Assembly (NCBI GenBank): GCA_024336345.1
Contig: JANFOG010000006.1
Location: forward strand, 1,798,001 to 1,862,000
Direction of reading: 5' to 3'
Length of the DNA: 64,000 nucleotides
DNA from: Mariannaea sp. PMI_226
Lineage: Eukaryota; Ascomycota; Sordariomycetes; Hypocreales; Nectriaceae
Shown: one piece after another, positions 46,314 through 57,910 of the stretch
Numbering within the stretch: position 1 is the first letter of the stretch
Layout of the letters: each line of letters opens with the position of its first letter
Translations under genes and position numbers: made by a program
Notes under the pieces: generated by a model
What the model was told of the DNA's origin: nothing
Seen by the model: the letters and a program-made list of their open reading frames with translations, nothing else
The model's database searches: none

Positions 46314-49300
46314 TCATCTGGCAGATTTCTCCTGAAATAGTCTCTTGCTTGTGGCTTGGTCAAAACCGCAAGTGTTCATAAGGTAAAGCAGCCTGTTTGT
46401 GAGTATTAGTTTTCCGTTCCATTTAGAAGAGACGGGATGCCGGATAAGAGAATAGAACTTACGTGTGTGCGGTAGTTTCCTGTTCTCGCAAGGCCTCGAA
46501 GCCGCGTTCGCTTTCTACCCAGGCAATTGATCGGCGCTTCGGATCGACCTTCTTCACCCACAGGTTGAAATTTCCAGTCACAGGTCGATGGTCACTCACA
46601 CGCACTTCGTGTCTCCTGTAGTCGAGCTGCTGAATTCGACCTCGGCCCTTGTGCAAAAGTCGATCACACCACGCCGGGCTTCGTCGCTTCTCGCTTGTAT
46701 CATAGTTGTCTGTTCCAACATCGTACTTGTATGTTGGAGCAAACGTAATTGGCATCTCGTCAAAGGCTCGAAGCCTGAACGCAGGGTTGCGACGACGAGC
46801 GACAAGAAGTTGATCACGCTCCAAGAGTTTGGCAAGATTGTTTTGCTTCACAGCTGTGACTACAGTATCTCGAGACATGGTGTCAATGCGGTAGTTCAAA
46901 TCGCCGTTCAAGATACACAGCTCATGATCTACAATCATGCTACCATCGCCACCACCCACGTACGAGTCGATACGAACTCCCGTGTCCCGCTCGGTAGGGA
47001 ATAATGGGGCTTCGAGTATGGCTGCAATGTCGCTGTGTCTTTGATTGGCTTGAGATTGCCCAGCAGCCAGATGGCAATTGAAAAGGCATATCGAAGTGTC
47101 ATCGACCTTGAAGCGAACAACAACAGCGCCTTTGTTGCCATGTAGACCACCCATTCCTCGTTTTACTGTGGCGCCTTGTAGATTTCTAATTCGATCTCTA
47201 AGACTCGCCTTCACAAACACGCAAGTGAAGAGGCCTACCATGGGTGCTGTGTGAAGCAAATGATAAAGTTGCTCGGCTGGCATGTAGTCATCCAACGTCT
47301 TCATCAAAAAGTCTCTCCAGTCGCGGTATTGGTGGCTCATCCGTTCTTGATCAGAGCCTTCCTTCTTCTTTTGCTTTTTCAGGAAGCTTTTTGCCGTCAA
47401 CTTCTTGTCTTCCAGGTCAACGAGTTCCTGGAAACCGAAAACCAAGATGTCGGGTGAACCACTCGATTGAATGAGGTTTTGGAAAAAGGTCGCATCACCG
47501 TCTGAGTATCGAATACTGGAGGGTGTAGAAGCCCCAGCATTCCAGGTGAAGAAGAGAGCCTTGAGTTCTTCAAAGTCACAGTACTGGGTGTCTTTGGATT
47601 GCATCGATTCCTCAAGCCAGTCATCTTCCAGAAGACCATCCCACGCTTTAATCTTGTTGTCACCGCCAAGTGAAATAACCTGCAGCCGATTGAGAAAGTA
47701 AGGACTTGATGTATCGGTTACCATCTTCACAACATGGTTGTCGTGGGCCTGCCACTCTTTTTTAATTGTCCAAGGGGATTCATCTACGTCGTAGACGCAC
47801 ACCTTGCCGGTGTTATAGGCAGCCCATACGTGCTTCCCCGAGTTCGCCAAAGCATTTATCTTCCACGTACTAAGGTTGATAATCCTAGTGCAGGTGTAGT
47901 TGCTGACAGAGTACATGGTAACTTTTCCATCTACATGTCCGAAGATTGCTGTGTCAGGCTGCGAGCTGAGAAGAGTTCCAGATGTCACTTCACCAGCATT
48001 ATCCGTGATTAGAGGTCTAACTAATACCTGGAACTGCGTTCGGCCATCAGATGTAGGGGCAAAGACCCGAATCTCTTTTCCGGTAGCATGCCAAAGCTCA
48101 TCACCAATCACGATAGAGAAGGTATGGCCTCTAGGTATTTTGTAGCTTTGCGATGGCCCTCCAGTAACATTGGACACGGAATTGCTATCAGGGCCCCAGA
48201 CGAGCAAGGCACCGGCCTCATCGAGAGTCCATAGTTCGTTAAAGTGTCTGTAGATTCTGATCACTTCGAACCGACCGTGAATGTTCGGCTTCCCTGGTGT
48301 AATAGCATGTGTCGCAATATCCACTTCCATGAGTTCCCCCGTGTTTGTGCCAATCCATAACCGCTTCCCCTCCTCTCGAGGATCAGCAGCGGGTTTGAAC
48401 GCGACAGCCGTGGCTTTGACGCCTTCCGTATGTGCTAAACTCATGACCAACTCGCCATCTACTAAGCTCCAAACCCTTGTCAAATGGCCACTTGTACAAA
48501 CAAATTCACCACAGACATCGAAGGTCCTCGCATCGTACTTTGTCTGAATTTCATAGGGGCCATTCTTGATGAAAGGAGGTCGTCGGTTGATGTTCGAAGC
48601 ATCCGGATAGGCTGTCACATGGTTCACAGTCTCCGTCCTGGTCGCTGTTTGCGTAGGGACAGGGGTAGATTGGATTGACCTTGAGGGTGTCGTTATGGCT
48701 GTCGTTGAGGATGAGATAGACACAGACGATGAGATCGATGCAGGTCCTGACTTTAACGATGTTGCTGTGGACTGCATCGGTTTTGAAGGGCCAGTTATGG
48801 CCACTGCAGAAGCAGCTCCAGCTGGAGGAATGCGAAACTCAGATGGCGCTCTATCTGACGTTCGGTCTATCGTCATCGATCTTCCATGTGTTCGAATTGG
48901 GGCGCCAAGTTGCGATTGTGTTGGTTGAGTAGTTGGTGTTGACACCACTCTCTTCGGAGGAGCTTCGGTGTGTGGGGTGTCCACAGGCGGAGCAGGCGAC
49001 GTACCCTGCCGAGGTGGTCGAGGCGGAGGTTTCATGGCCTGTATGTTTGTAGCAGTCGGTCGAGGCGGAATGTCGAACGTAGGACGCCTCGCGGGTAGAG
49101 CCGGGGGGGCTTCGTCAGCGAACTGACTGGCTTGAATCCTGGTCATTCCGTTGACCTCTGTTTCCTTCCTGATGCCGGAAATTGAATGATGTATAGGTGG
49201 TGGTTCGTAACCAAAAGTGACAGTTTGTGAACGAGGGAGTGGACGCATATCTAATTGTGACTTCGGTCTTGGCCGTGTGGGAAGCTTAGGAGGTGCATCG

Positions 49301-50141
49301 TCGGGACTGCTGGGAGGACTGTTAAAGGGAGAGGTTTCTTGAGAGATATCGCTTTTCACAGCAACTGGGTGACCTTGAGAGTTAGAAGATGTGCTAGGTT
49401 TTGACGCAGGTATCAAAGGCTTGTCGCTTTTGCGCGGAGCAGGAGGTGGTGGTGCCGGTTTACTCTCTCGGTCGCGCCTCATCTCAGCAGACCGCCTGGG
49501 GGGAGGAGGTGATGGTGGTTGGGAACCGCCGGGTTTCGGTGATCGTGAATAGTCAACAGAGGCAGATGGAGTGTGCGGTCGACTCGGAATCTTGAACTGT
49601 CGAGGAGAGCCGGTAGGCGTAGAGGGGGTGGCTACAGAGTCGGGATTGAGGAATTGGGATTGCTCATCCAATGCCATGTTTGATATTCGTCCTTTGGGCG
49701 GTGACTGCGGGGGCTGAATCGTGACGGCCGGTGGAGGGGGAGCATTTTGTTGAGTAGGCTGTGGTCTAGGGGAGACGGGCGGCCGTGTCGATTGAGGAAT
49801 AACAGGAGGACCATTTTGGTCATAGCTATAGGTCATGAACATAGACTTGGGCCGTGGTTGTGGTCGAACAGGGACCAGCGGGGTCGAGGGAGCAGCAGAA
49901 CCGACGTCTTGTCCTGGCTTAAAGTCTCGGAGTCGGTCTGGCTTGGGCGCTGGGGATATAGATCGCGAGGAAGTGGATGGAGGAGCAGGAGCATTGGAGG
50001 GCTTGCTGCCCATGTTCTCGAACCGCGCTCGCAATGATGATACTGGTTTCTGAATGTTGTCAGTCTAAGCTAGCACATGGGTCGAGGGAGATATCGTACA
50101 ATAGGGGAGCCATCAGGCCCATCGCTTTTAGGAGGATCCAT
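46314..50141 (-). CDS. Inositol polyphosphate 5-phosphatase with WD-type propeller
   Basis: Removes the 5-phosphate of phosphoinositides such as PI(4,5)P2. Exons 50100-50141, 46463-50049 and 46314-46392 on the minus strand give 1235 aa. Order: a short first exon (MDPPKSDGPDGSPI), a Pro/Ser-rich disordered region to about residue 480, a WD40-like propeller (HLTRVWSL, LWIGTNTGEL, GGDNKIKAWDG), then the IPPc domain with FQELVDLEDKK, GLHGNKGAVVVRF, NGDLNYRID, PAWCDRLL and SDHRPVTGNF. The layout matches fungal relatives of the OCRL/INPP5B and plant 5PTase propeller proteins. Intron 1 (50 nt) is canonical. The last intron is inferred: without splicing the frame ends within the GTAAGT donor at 46459; splicing adds LLYLMNTCGFDQATSKRLF and a few more residues. 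Confidence 0.9.
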
Positions 50142-51503
50142 GGCGCTGAAGAAATGCTCCTCGACGCGGGGGGTATCGAGGGTCGAACTACCCACTGCAC
50201 CCACGCCGAGTTATGTCTCGTTCATCAAGGCATCAAATGCCAGGGTGCGAGTGGGATTTGAACCGCAAGCTACGTCAGGCAATCTGACAAGTAGGCGAGC
50301 AGGCCAAGGTCAAAAGAAAAGCGAGGGGGAAGAGATTGGAAATGTTGGTGTTCAGGACGAATCGAGCGGCTTTAAAGGCGGGTATGTTTTGATCGAAAAG
50401 GAAACAAGCAAATCGCTGAAGGAGTGGCCGAGCGTAGATGGATTTTGGTTGGGGTTAAATCAAGTGGTCGTTTCGAGGAGGGAGTCAGGAGATGCTGCAT
50501 GATGGAAACCTCGCATAGAACAGCAATAGTGCCCGAAAAGACGCAGAACAAGGAAAGGACTCTCCCTAAGGACGCTTTGTTTTTGCAGAATTCCCCTATT
50601 CGCCTCGTGGCCTCGAGATATTGCAGGTTGTCTTGCGTGGTCTCCCACAATTTCTGGCGCCGGTGCGACTGGCTGAGCCACCCTTATGTCATAAGGAGTT
50701 GTTTGGGGATAAGGTTGGCACTGTGCAGCTTCGTGAGAACAGAATCATGAGGTACAGTGCGATATGCGAAACGAAGTCCAGGACACAGTCTCTCTAAAGG
50801 GCGCCACAGCGGGGGAGCGAATGAGCTTCGGTCCGGTGCTAAAAGTGACGGTACAGCGGCACAGCGGCACAGGTGTACCCCTGCAACGGCGTTTTGGGTT
50901 GTCTTGGGCGATGACATACTCAGCGGCAGTTGTGGATGCCTGGGATACGTTCTGAGGCTGGCAGGCAAAGGCTTAATTACCAAGGTGCCTGGGTAGCTTA
51001 GCGTTCTATGGGCTCCAGTCCATTTTCCATCCCACCCTAGGTTTTCAGGCGGGTTGCCGGGGGGGCTGCCTTCAGTAGACGGCCCAGGCGGCCGGCCTTG
51101 AGGATCCACCAAGTGGGAGACCATCATGCTCCGTTCTCCATGGAAGCCTTACGGAGAGGAGAGGCCCAGTGCTTCAGGCGCTGAGTGGATGCTGGAGAGA
51201 CTTAGGATGCTGGGTTGGCAGCCACCTCCACTCCATAGCGGCCTGCCACTGAGATCCAAAACTCCCGTCGGCTATGATGCGTTGAAGGCCTGGAACTGAA
51301 GTAGACTGCCTATAGCCGGCTCTTAATCAGGTCATCCCACTTATACTACTGCACTGCGCAAACTCCATTAGTTTACCTACCCTCCAACACATTGTCCCAA
51401 AAAAAAAACCATTACTTCTTTAATTCTTCACCACACAACTTCCGCTTGACCTCTTTCAAGTTTACGTTTACTGCCAGTTCTTCAAGTTTAAAAAATCATC
51501 ACT
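50142..51503. other. Divergent intergenic region, 1.4 kb
   Basis: Both promoters. A tRNA T-arm-like sequence near 50250 was examined and rejected. No other gene recognised. Confidence 0.45.
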
Positions 51504-52051
51504 ATGAACACTGTGAGTCTACCTTACACCAATTGGCTGCCATGATGTGGACGTTGACAATGATTCTAAGGTGAAATCTTTCTGGTGCGTAGCTTACAGT
51601 TTTCCAATCCTGGCTCAGAAACGGGCTTGATGCTGATTGAAATTTTTTGTGGTACAGGCTCGGTTGGGGCTCCCTCTGCGTTGGTATGAATTCCACAACA
51701 GCCACACGATGTCTCCTCGTCCGGTAGACTTTCAATTGACCTTTCCTCGCAGCCGGAGGCGGTGCCTACTACTTCGCTAAAAAGCAGATCAACTCCGACC
51801 GCCAAGCCAAGCTCATAGCCCAGCGCGAAAAGATGCGCCAGATCCAGGAGCTCGAGGTCGAACAAGGCGGTATCAACGCAAACGGAGGTCCCGCGCGTAC
51901 CGACAGCACCGGTTCGCCGAGCCAGGAAGCCAGCAGCGACCCTGCGCCCACGAGACACGCTCCCGCCACCGAGTCGCAACGAGTCGGAGAGAAGAGCAAA
52001 TACGAGAGCACAACGGTGTATCGGAGTCCAAAGGGAGATAGGTTTTCCTAG
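51504..52051 (+). CDS. Small single-pass membrane protein built from micro-exons
   Basis: Predicted 115-aa protein from four exons: 51504-51512 (9 nt), 51571-51584 (14 nt), 51658-51683 (26 nt) and 51753-52051. All junctions are GT-AG and phase-consistent, and joining them gives MNTVKSFWLGWGSLCVAGG followed by AYYFAKKQINSDRQAKLIAQ, that is, a short N-terminus, one hydrophobic segment and a basic/coiled helix. The rest is polar, Ser/Thr/Pro-rich (GSPSQEASSDPAPTRHAP) and ends KYESTTVYRSPKGDRFS. The architecture resembles small mitochondrial-membrane proteins of unknown function in filamentous fungi; location and role are inference. The sudden emergence of a good membrane segment from three tiny exons is the main support. 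Confidence 0.68.
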
Positions 52052-52994
52052 TCCCCGAAGAAGAATACCATGTATACCTAGTGAAAAGAGGGGCCATATG
52101 GACAGCTTGACGGTTGCTTGGATGAGCATTGTACAGTAACGAACAGGGCGGAACTTGTCGTTGAATATGACGAAACAGAATGCAATATTAACAGTTTTAC
52201 TTGCCTTGTTTCTCTCTCCCAGAAATTCAATTAAAATACTAGAAAATAAGAAAAAGAAGGACAAGAAAAACGGAAGGAACCCACATGATTCCCATGGCTC
52301 TTCATCTAAACGGTAGCTCATGGTGACAAGCGCTGAGTGGAAGTGCGGCGTTTGATGGTTTGAGTGAATCGCCGAATGTCGGCTGAGTGGAGCTCAATCA
52401 CCGAATACACCCTTGCCTTTTTTTTTTTTGGTGCATACAGTCCTGAATACTCGTAGTACGAGGAGAATATCTCATCGCAAGGAACCCTTGGAAGTACTAG
52501 ATCAGATTGTGTAGAGAGGGGAGAACTGACAAGGTGGCGCATACACATTCGCATGAGCGAACCCTGCGTCACTATCGTCATGACGAATCTTTGCAAGATG
52601 GTAGTCCCCTGCAGATTCAGAACAAAATTCCAACCCTAACTCTACTATACGAACCATCTGAAGAATACTATTGCACCCCGATATTCTAGCTCCTCATATA
52701 ATAAAGGGGAAAAAAGACAGCAAGTCTAGGCCATTCGATATCTCATGCTACTTGCTGCGTATCAGTATGTCAATCAGGGTCGCTCTGTTGGCCCCTCTCC
52801 CGTAGTGCGACCCGCGCATCCATTTTCCACGTGTAAACGCCGCCGAAGAATACCCGGCAATTGGATGTCTCCAAGCTTGAAGCTCCAGCATGCTGTTCCA
52901 CCTCCAACCTCAAAGCATTCGCGACTTGGCTTTCCATTTACAATAGAGCCCGAGCTACACTGTGATTCGTCCTCCTCGCCCTTCCTGCCAAACC
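52052..52994. other. Intergenic region
   Basis: 943 bases between same-strand genes; 3' UTR and the promoter of the CID gene. No gene recognised. Confidence 0.5.
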
Positions 52995-54685
52995 ATGGCG
53001 TCGCCGGAGCTGGCCATCGCGAAGGCCACGCTCTCTGCAACCCTCTTCCGAGCCGATCCTTCGTCTCTGACCCGTCCTACTGTTGATGCCTTCTTCTCGC
53101 AAGTGTCGACTACCCTTTCGCAGTGCTCCCGTCCCAACGTCCAGGTTTGCTCCATCGCTCTCCTCTAAAATGAAGGCAACAATATAAAACTTGTTGTCTT
53201 TGTTCACTCTTGTTCCCGGGCAGAAACACTAAATTTTCTTCTTCTCTTCCCAACACACAGAAATGCAAGGCCTGGATCATCGACCACGTTTCGTCCTCGT
53301 CCGCGCGCTCCGTTGCCCTTGTCAAGTACCTAGCCGCCCTGTCCCGGAGCTTGCAAGACGAGGGCCAGAAGCCGAGTCTGAAAAGGAGGAGGTTACATCT
53401 GCTCTATGTAGTGAATGATGTGCTGCATCATGTCATCAAGACGAATGGCGACACCAAGTTTGCGACGCTGTGGGAAGATGCGCTGCCTGGGATGGTCGCA
53501 AACACAGCCGCTTTCGACAACTGTCCGAAACACACGAAGAAGCTTGAGAACCTTGTCGCTTTATGGGAGGAAAAACAGTACTTCCCTATACCCGTCGTTT
53601 CAAAGCTCCGTAATGCCATTTCCGACGGCGCTGTCTTCCAACCAGCCGCTGTGTTGCCATCCTTGGTGCCAACGACGACGGCATCACTGAAGCTTGCCAA
53701 AGATATACCCTACATTCTTCCTTCATTCCACGGCGACCATAAAATGGCATGGTACGACCTGCCTGCCGGGACATGGCTTCCGCACCTCACCCCAAACTCA
53801 TCAAAACCTATGTTGCCGGACCTCATCAAACCCATCCAGCTTGCCCCAGGCCCCGCCGACAATGCTCTCGTGACGGCTGTGCAATCGCTCCTATCTGATG
53901 TTGAGCGCATATTTTCCAAGGGCCAAAAGGGGTGCGGCGATGATCACACAGACTTGAACGAATTGGGTGAGCGAGTTATATTAGATGAGATTACTGGGGA
54001 TATCATCGGAGGTGAAACCTACTACGGCTGGTCGCGCGGGTTCTGCGAGAAGATGAAGCAGAGGAAAGGGAAAGGTGCGAAGGACCCGCGTCGGGGACGT
54101 TCTCGTTCAAGATCAAGCAGTTACTCGCGAGATCGATCACGGAGTGACTCGCCTCCAGCCTTCAAGCGCCGTCGCCTTTCCATCGACTCACGCGACCGCA
54201 GTCGGTCTAACAGCCGATCTCGAAGCCGTCGGCGTCATCACAGCAGATCATATTCGCGTAGTCGAAGCCCCGATAGGCGTCGTGATCGCTCTCGCCCTGG
54301 CGGGTCCTACAGTCGCTCACCTTCCCGCCAACATGATGCTGTCAATCGTCGTCCTCCACCTCAAAATTCATACCCTACTGCACCATCTTTCCCTCCTATG
54401 CCCCTTCCTACAGCTGACTTTCCTATCCCTCCACCTGCTCCAGCTGGATACCGAGGGCCATGGCCACCACCGCCTCCTCCAATGGGTGGACCTCCTGGTA
54501 GTTGGTTCCCGAACCCTGGGATGCCGCCTCAGATGGTGGCTGGCTGGCCCGTTCCGCCTCCACCTCCACCGCCGCCACCCCCCCACCACATCCCTCCCCA
54601 GCATCATTTCGAGAACGGAAGAGGTAGAGGAGGCTTCCGAGGCCGCGGGAGAGGTGGTTATGATCGCGGTCGAGGAGGTTGGTGA
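52995..54685 (+). CDS. CID-domain, RS-rich RNA-processing protein
   Basis: Probable RNA polymerase II CTD-interacting, pre-mRNA-processing factor, 524 aa, from exons 52995-53144 and 53261-54685 (116-nt intron ending CACACAG). The first about 140 residues form a CID/RPR helical domain (KCKAWIIDHVSSSSARSVAL, RRRLHLLYVVNDVLHHVI, LVALWEEKQYF). After a middle region come dense RS/SR repeats (about residues 345-430), a Pro-rich tract with poly-Pro runs, and an RGG-type tail (GRGRGGFRGRGRGGYDRGRGGW). This layout is like the CHERP/SCAF group; a splicing or 3'-end role is inferred. The ATG context ACCATGG is strong. Confidence 0.85.
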
Positions 54686-55692
54686 GCGAATGTAACCGAC
54701 AAATAACTATCTGTACAATACATAGCAAGTTTGACATCCGAACCGTAGTGATCTCCAATATGTGGGCAAATACTAGATCTTACTTATACACTCAATATAC
54801 ATCACATATTGGGCAATCTTTTTTTTTTATCTTTCGCGTGATCAAGTTGTCTATACGGTTGACTTTTAGTCTTGCTCATTCATCGTCTACATAAACCAAG
54901 GAGAGTGAAAGACCCCTTTTCCTTGCCCCCGGCTCAGCTGTCCATCTTCCATCCACACCAGTTGCGCATACACAGCCGCGAGACACGACACAAACAAACA
55001 CACTTCTCGGCCTGATTTAGCACGATGGCAGCATCGTTCGAATTTCCTCCATACGCCGGTGCGAAGGGAGCAAGAAAAAAAAAGTGAAAACCAAAAGAGC
55101 AGGTAGAGTTGAAAAAAAAGTTAAAGAGAAAAAGAACAGAAGACGAGAGAGAAGGGAGGCTAGGAGATAAAAAAGGGGGGGGGGTTGAAAGGTTACACGA
55201 GAAACTTTAAACATCGACTTTTGTTGTTCCTGCTTTGCCCAATTCGCGCTTGTGTTCCTTAGAGCCCAGGTTCATCTCCTGGTCATCGGTTTCGGAGATT
55301 TCTAGAGTTGGAAAAAGGGCGATAATGTTTGAATGGGTAACCGTACACAAAACCTCCTGTGCCGATTGGTGGACCTCGTCATAGCGATAAAGCGGGGGAA
55401 AAAAGGATGAAACTATTGATACTGGTGGATGTCCGTAGGGCCGAGCATCGGCAAATTTTTTAACAGCGACTGCACGAGCACTTCGTCAAGTCAGGGAAAG
55501 GCTGCACAGCACAAAAGACAACCGGACTTTAGGCCCCCCTGTCGTAACCTGCAGGGCAGGTTAGACGGCAATCTCAAACTCCTCATATGTCCAAGAGTGC
55601 GTCGATCGCGATTTGTCTGAGCTATTGCGGTTCCTCAAATCTCAATATTGCCGATGTGAGCACTGAATAGTTCATCAGCCGCTAGTGTTGAG
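54686..55692. other. Convergent intergenic region, 1.0 kb
   Basis: Between convergent gene ends. Contains an A/G-rich tract at about 55060-55190 with a run of nine or so G. No gene recognised. Confidence 0.45.
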
Positions 55693-57910
55693 CTATCGAC
55701 TTCTCGTAGATCCAACAGAGTTTTGGCGTTCATGGAGGCTAGGTCGGCGGCCAGTTGCAGATCCGTCTTGCAACTTAAGCGAGTCGAGACGCTTCTGGTT
55801 GTCTTCGGTTACGGGATCGACCTCGTCAACGCGAGAAAGCGAGGCTACATGGCTTCGGGGAGCTTCCGGTACACCGTTCACTTCCCTCTGCTGATTCGCC
55901 TTTTCGCTCAAGGCAGCCCACTTGCGTTCTCGGAGGGCCTCTCGTGCTGCTGCACTGTTCTGCTGTTCAGTGTAGTCGTGGGAGCAGTCGTCAAAGAGCT
56001 GAGGGTTGATTTCCATGAAAAGCTTCATGGCATTATATACCATGCCATGAATCGTCCTATTTTGGGGTTAGACCTCGAACACCTGTGTTCATGCCATTAT
56101 ATTGACTAGGATGACCGTACCTGTTCCAATGACCCTTTGAGTTCTCGTAGAGGGGCGCGAACATGATGGGAAGGATAATCTCCACATTGTCGCTGACAAG
56201 ATTGCAGAAGTATTCGTTGTTCCAGAAGTACAGTGCTCGCTCCGCGACTTGGAAATGTGGACTGGCAACAGACTTGGCCAGCTGGTGGAAAAGAGGCTCT
56301 TGAACCTTGGCAAACTCGGCAGGGTCCATTACTTCGAAGATATCTTCAACCTCGTTAAGGAACATGACTTCCTTGGTACTGTTGACCTTGGGCCAGTAAC
56401 GCAGCAATCCAAGAACGACCTGCCACACACACGTTAGCATTCGCTGAGTTAGCTAATCAGAAAATTCACATACATCTTCCGTCAGTGATGCATCCTTTTC
56501 CAGGAATTGGACGATGCAATAGGCAAGCTGAGGGTGGTACATGGAGAGGCTCTTGGGTTTGTGAAGAGGTAGTAGCACACGCGTGAGAAAGATCTTGTGC
56601 TCCTCCTTGAGCGGCAAAGCGAATCCGTTGATGATCGATCCAAGAATCTCAAGAAGCTCGGCAATACCATTGAAGCGCTCAGTTTCATAAGTGAATTGAA
56701 AGAAGACGTTGTTGATGGATCTTCTGATAAAAGATCGTAGGTTCAAGAATTTGCCGTAGATACGGTGGAGAGTGGTTTTTAGAAAATCACGCTCACGGGG
56801 ATCCTCAGAATCGAAGAGCTCAAGAAGTTGCAGAACGAAGCTGTGGTCGATATAAGCCTTAGCAATGTTGGTGTTGAAATCCTGGCTCTCAATGAAGCGC
56901 AGGAAGAATTCATAAACGACCTGGATGTGGGGCCATGCAACCTCCAGAACGGGCTCATCCTCCTCCGGATCGAAAGCCTCGCCTTGGGGGTTCATGGGTG
57001 GGGGGATAGGTCGGAAGAGGTTCTTCGCGAACATGTCGACAACCTTGGGGTACATAGGCTCGGTGATGACCTGTCGGTTGTTGGCAACGTAGTCAAGAAG
57101 CTCGTGCAGAGCCAACCGCTTAATCTCCTTAGATTTCATGTCACCACTCGCGTCATTAAAGTCAAAGATGACATTGCATTGGTCAATCTTCTGCATGAAG
57201 AGTTCCTGCCTCCTGTTAGGCGGCACTTCGTGGAATCCGGGGAGTTTCTCAAGCTCGCGGTGAGCAGAAATGTCAAAGCGCGACGAATGCTGTCGCTTGG
57301 GGGTACGAAGACCCTCGGGAATGGCATCTCGATTGTCGATTCCCCGGTGGATCAGCAGCGACTTCTGGCCAGCCTTGGGAGGGGCCAAGTCATGAGGCAT
57401 CGTCTCAGCAGCACCTGGAGGGGGGACATGCTAGGCATAGAATGTCAGTATCGGTTCAGAGGGGGAATAGAAAGCAGGGCCATCATCAAACACATACTCC
57501 GGGTGTCGGGCTGATGATAACAGTTGGGGGCAGACGAGAATTGGTATTGCCGCCATTGGGGCTGGACGTTCCGAATCGGTCAGGGGCGCTACCAGCCTGG
57601 GCGACATTGGACAGGCTAGAAGGCTGAGCAGCACCACCGTGATCGCTTCCGTGGCCAGTATTGTTAGAAGCCAAAGGCTTGTTGCGCATATCGTTGAGCG
57701 TCGAGGTTGATGATGTAGGGGTCAGGACGGGTGACTGGTTAGAGTCCCGTGATGAAGGAGATGCGGTGCCATCTTTCGAGTCCTTGTTCTTCTTAGATGA
57801 CTTGCTGGAATCTTTCCCACGCGAGAGCTGGATATGAGCAAACTGTTAGCATGGAAAGCCAAGAACGGCGGGCTATCGAGACCTACAACTCTCTGACTGA
57901 ACCGCTTCAT
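55693..57910 (-). CDS. RTS1: PP2A regulatory subunit B56/Rts1
   Basis: B' regulatory subunit of protein phosphatase 2A, which guides the catalytic core to substrates in stress response, septation and chromosome cohesion. Exons 57887-57910, 57498-57827, 56474-57430, 56121-56419 and 55693-56056 on the minus strand give 657 aa; introns are 54-67 nt and phases agree. The N-terminal about 150 residues are Ser/Thr/Lys/Pro-rich ([13 protein letters not shown]) as in Rts1. The HEAT-like B56 core is near-continuous: QLYVANNRQ-like [75 protein letters not shown], and [20 protein letters not shown], then [20 protein letters not shown]. The C-terminal tail is charged and Arg/Ser-rich. The start is set by ATGAAGCGGTTC; exon 1 encodes only eight residues. 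Confidence 0.95.

Noticed and set aside
50235..50295. tRNA-like T-arm (GGTTCAAATCCCAC on the minus strand) upstream of the 5-phosphatase gene
   Set aside because: The T-stem does not pair properly and no acceptor-stem partner for the 3' side is found upstream; no cloverleaf can be drawn.
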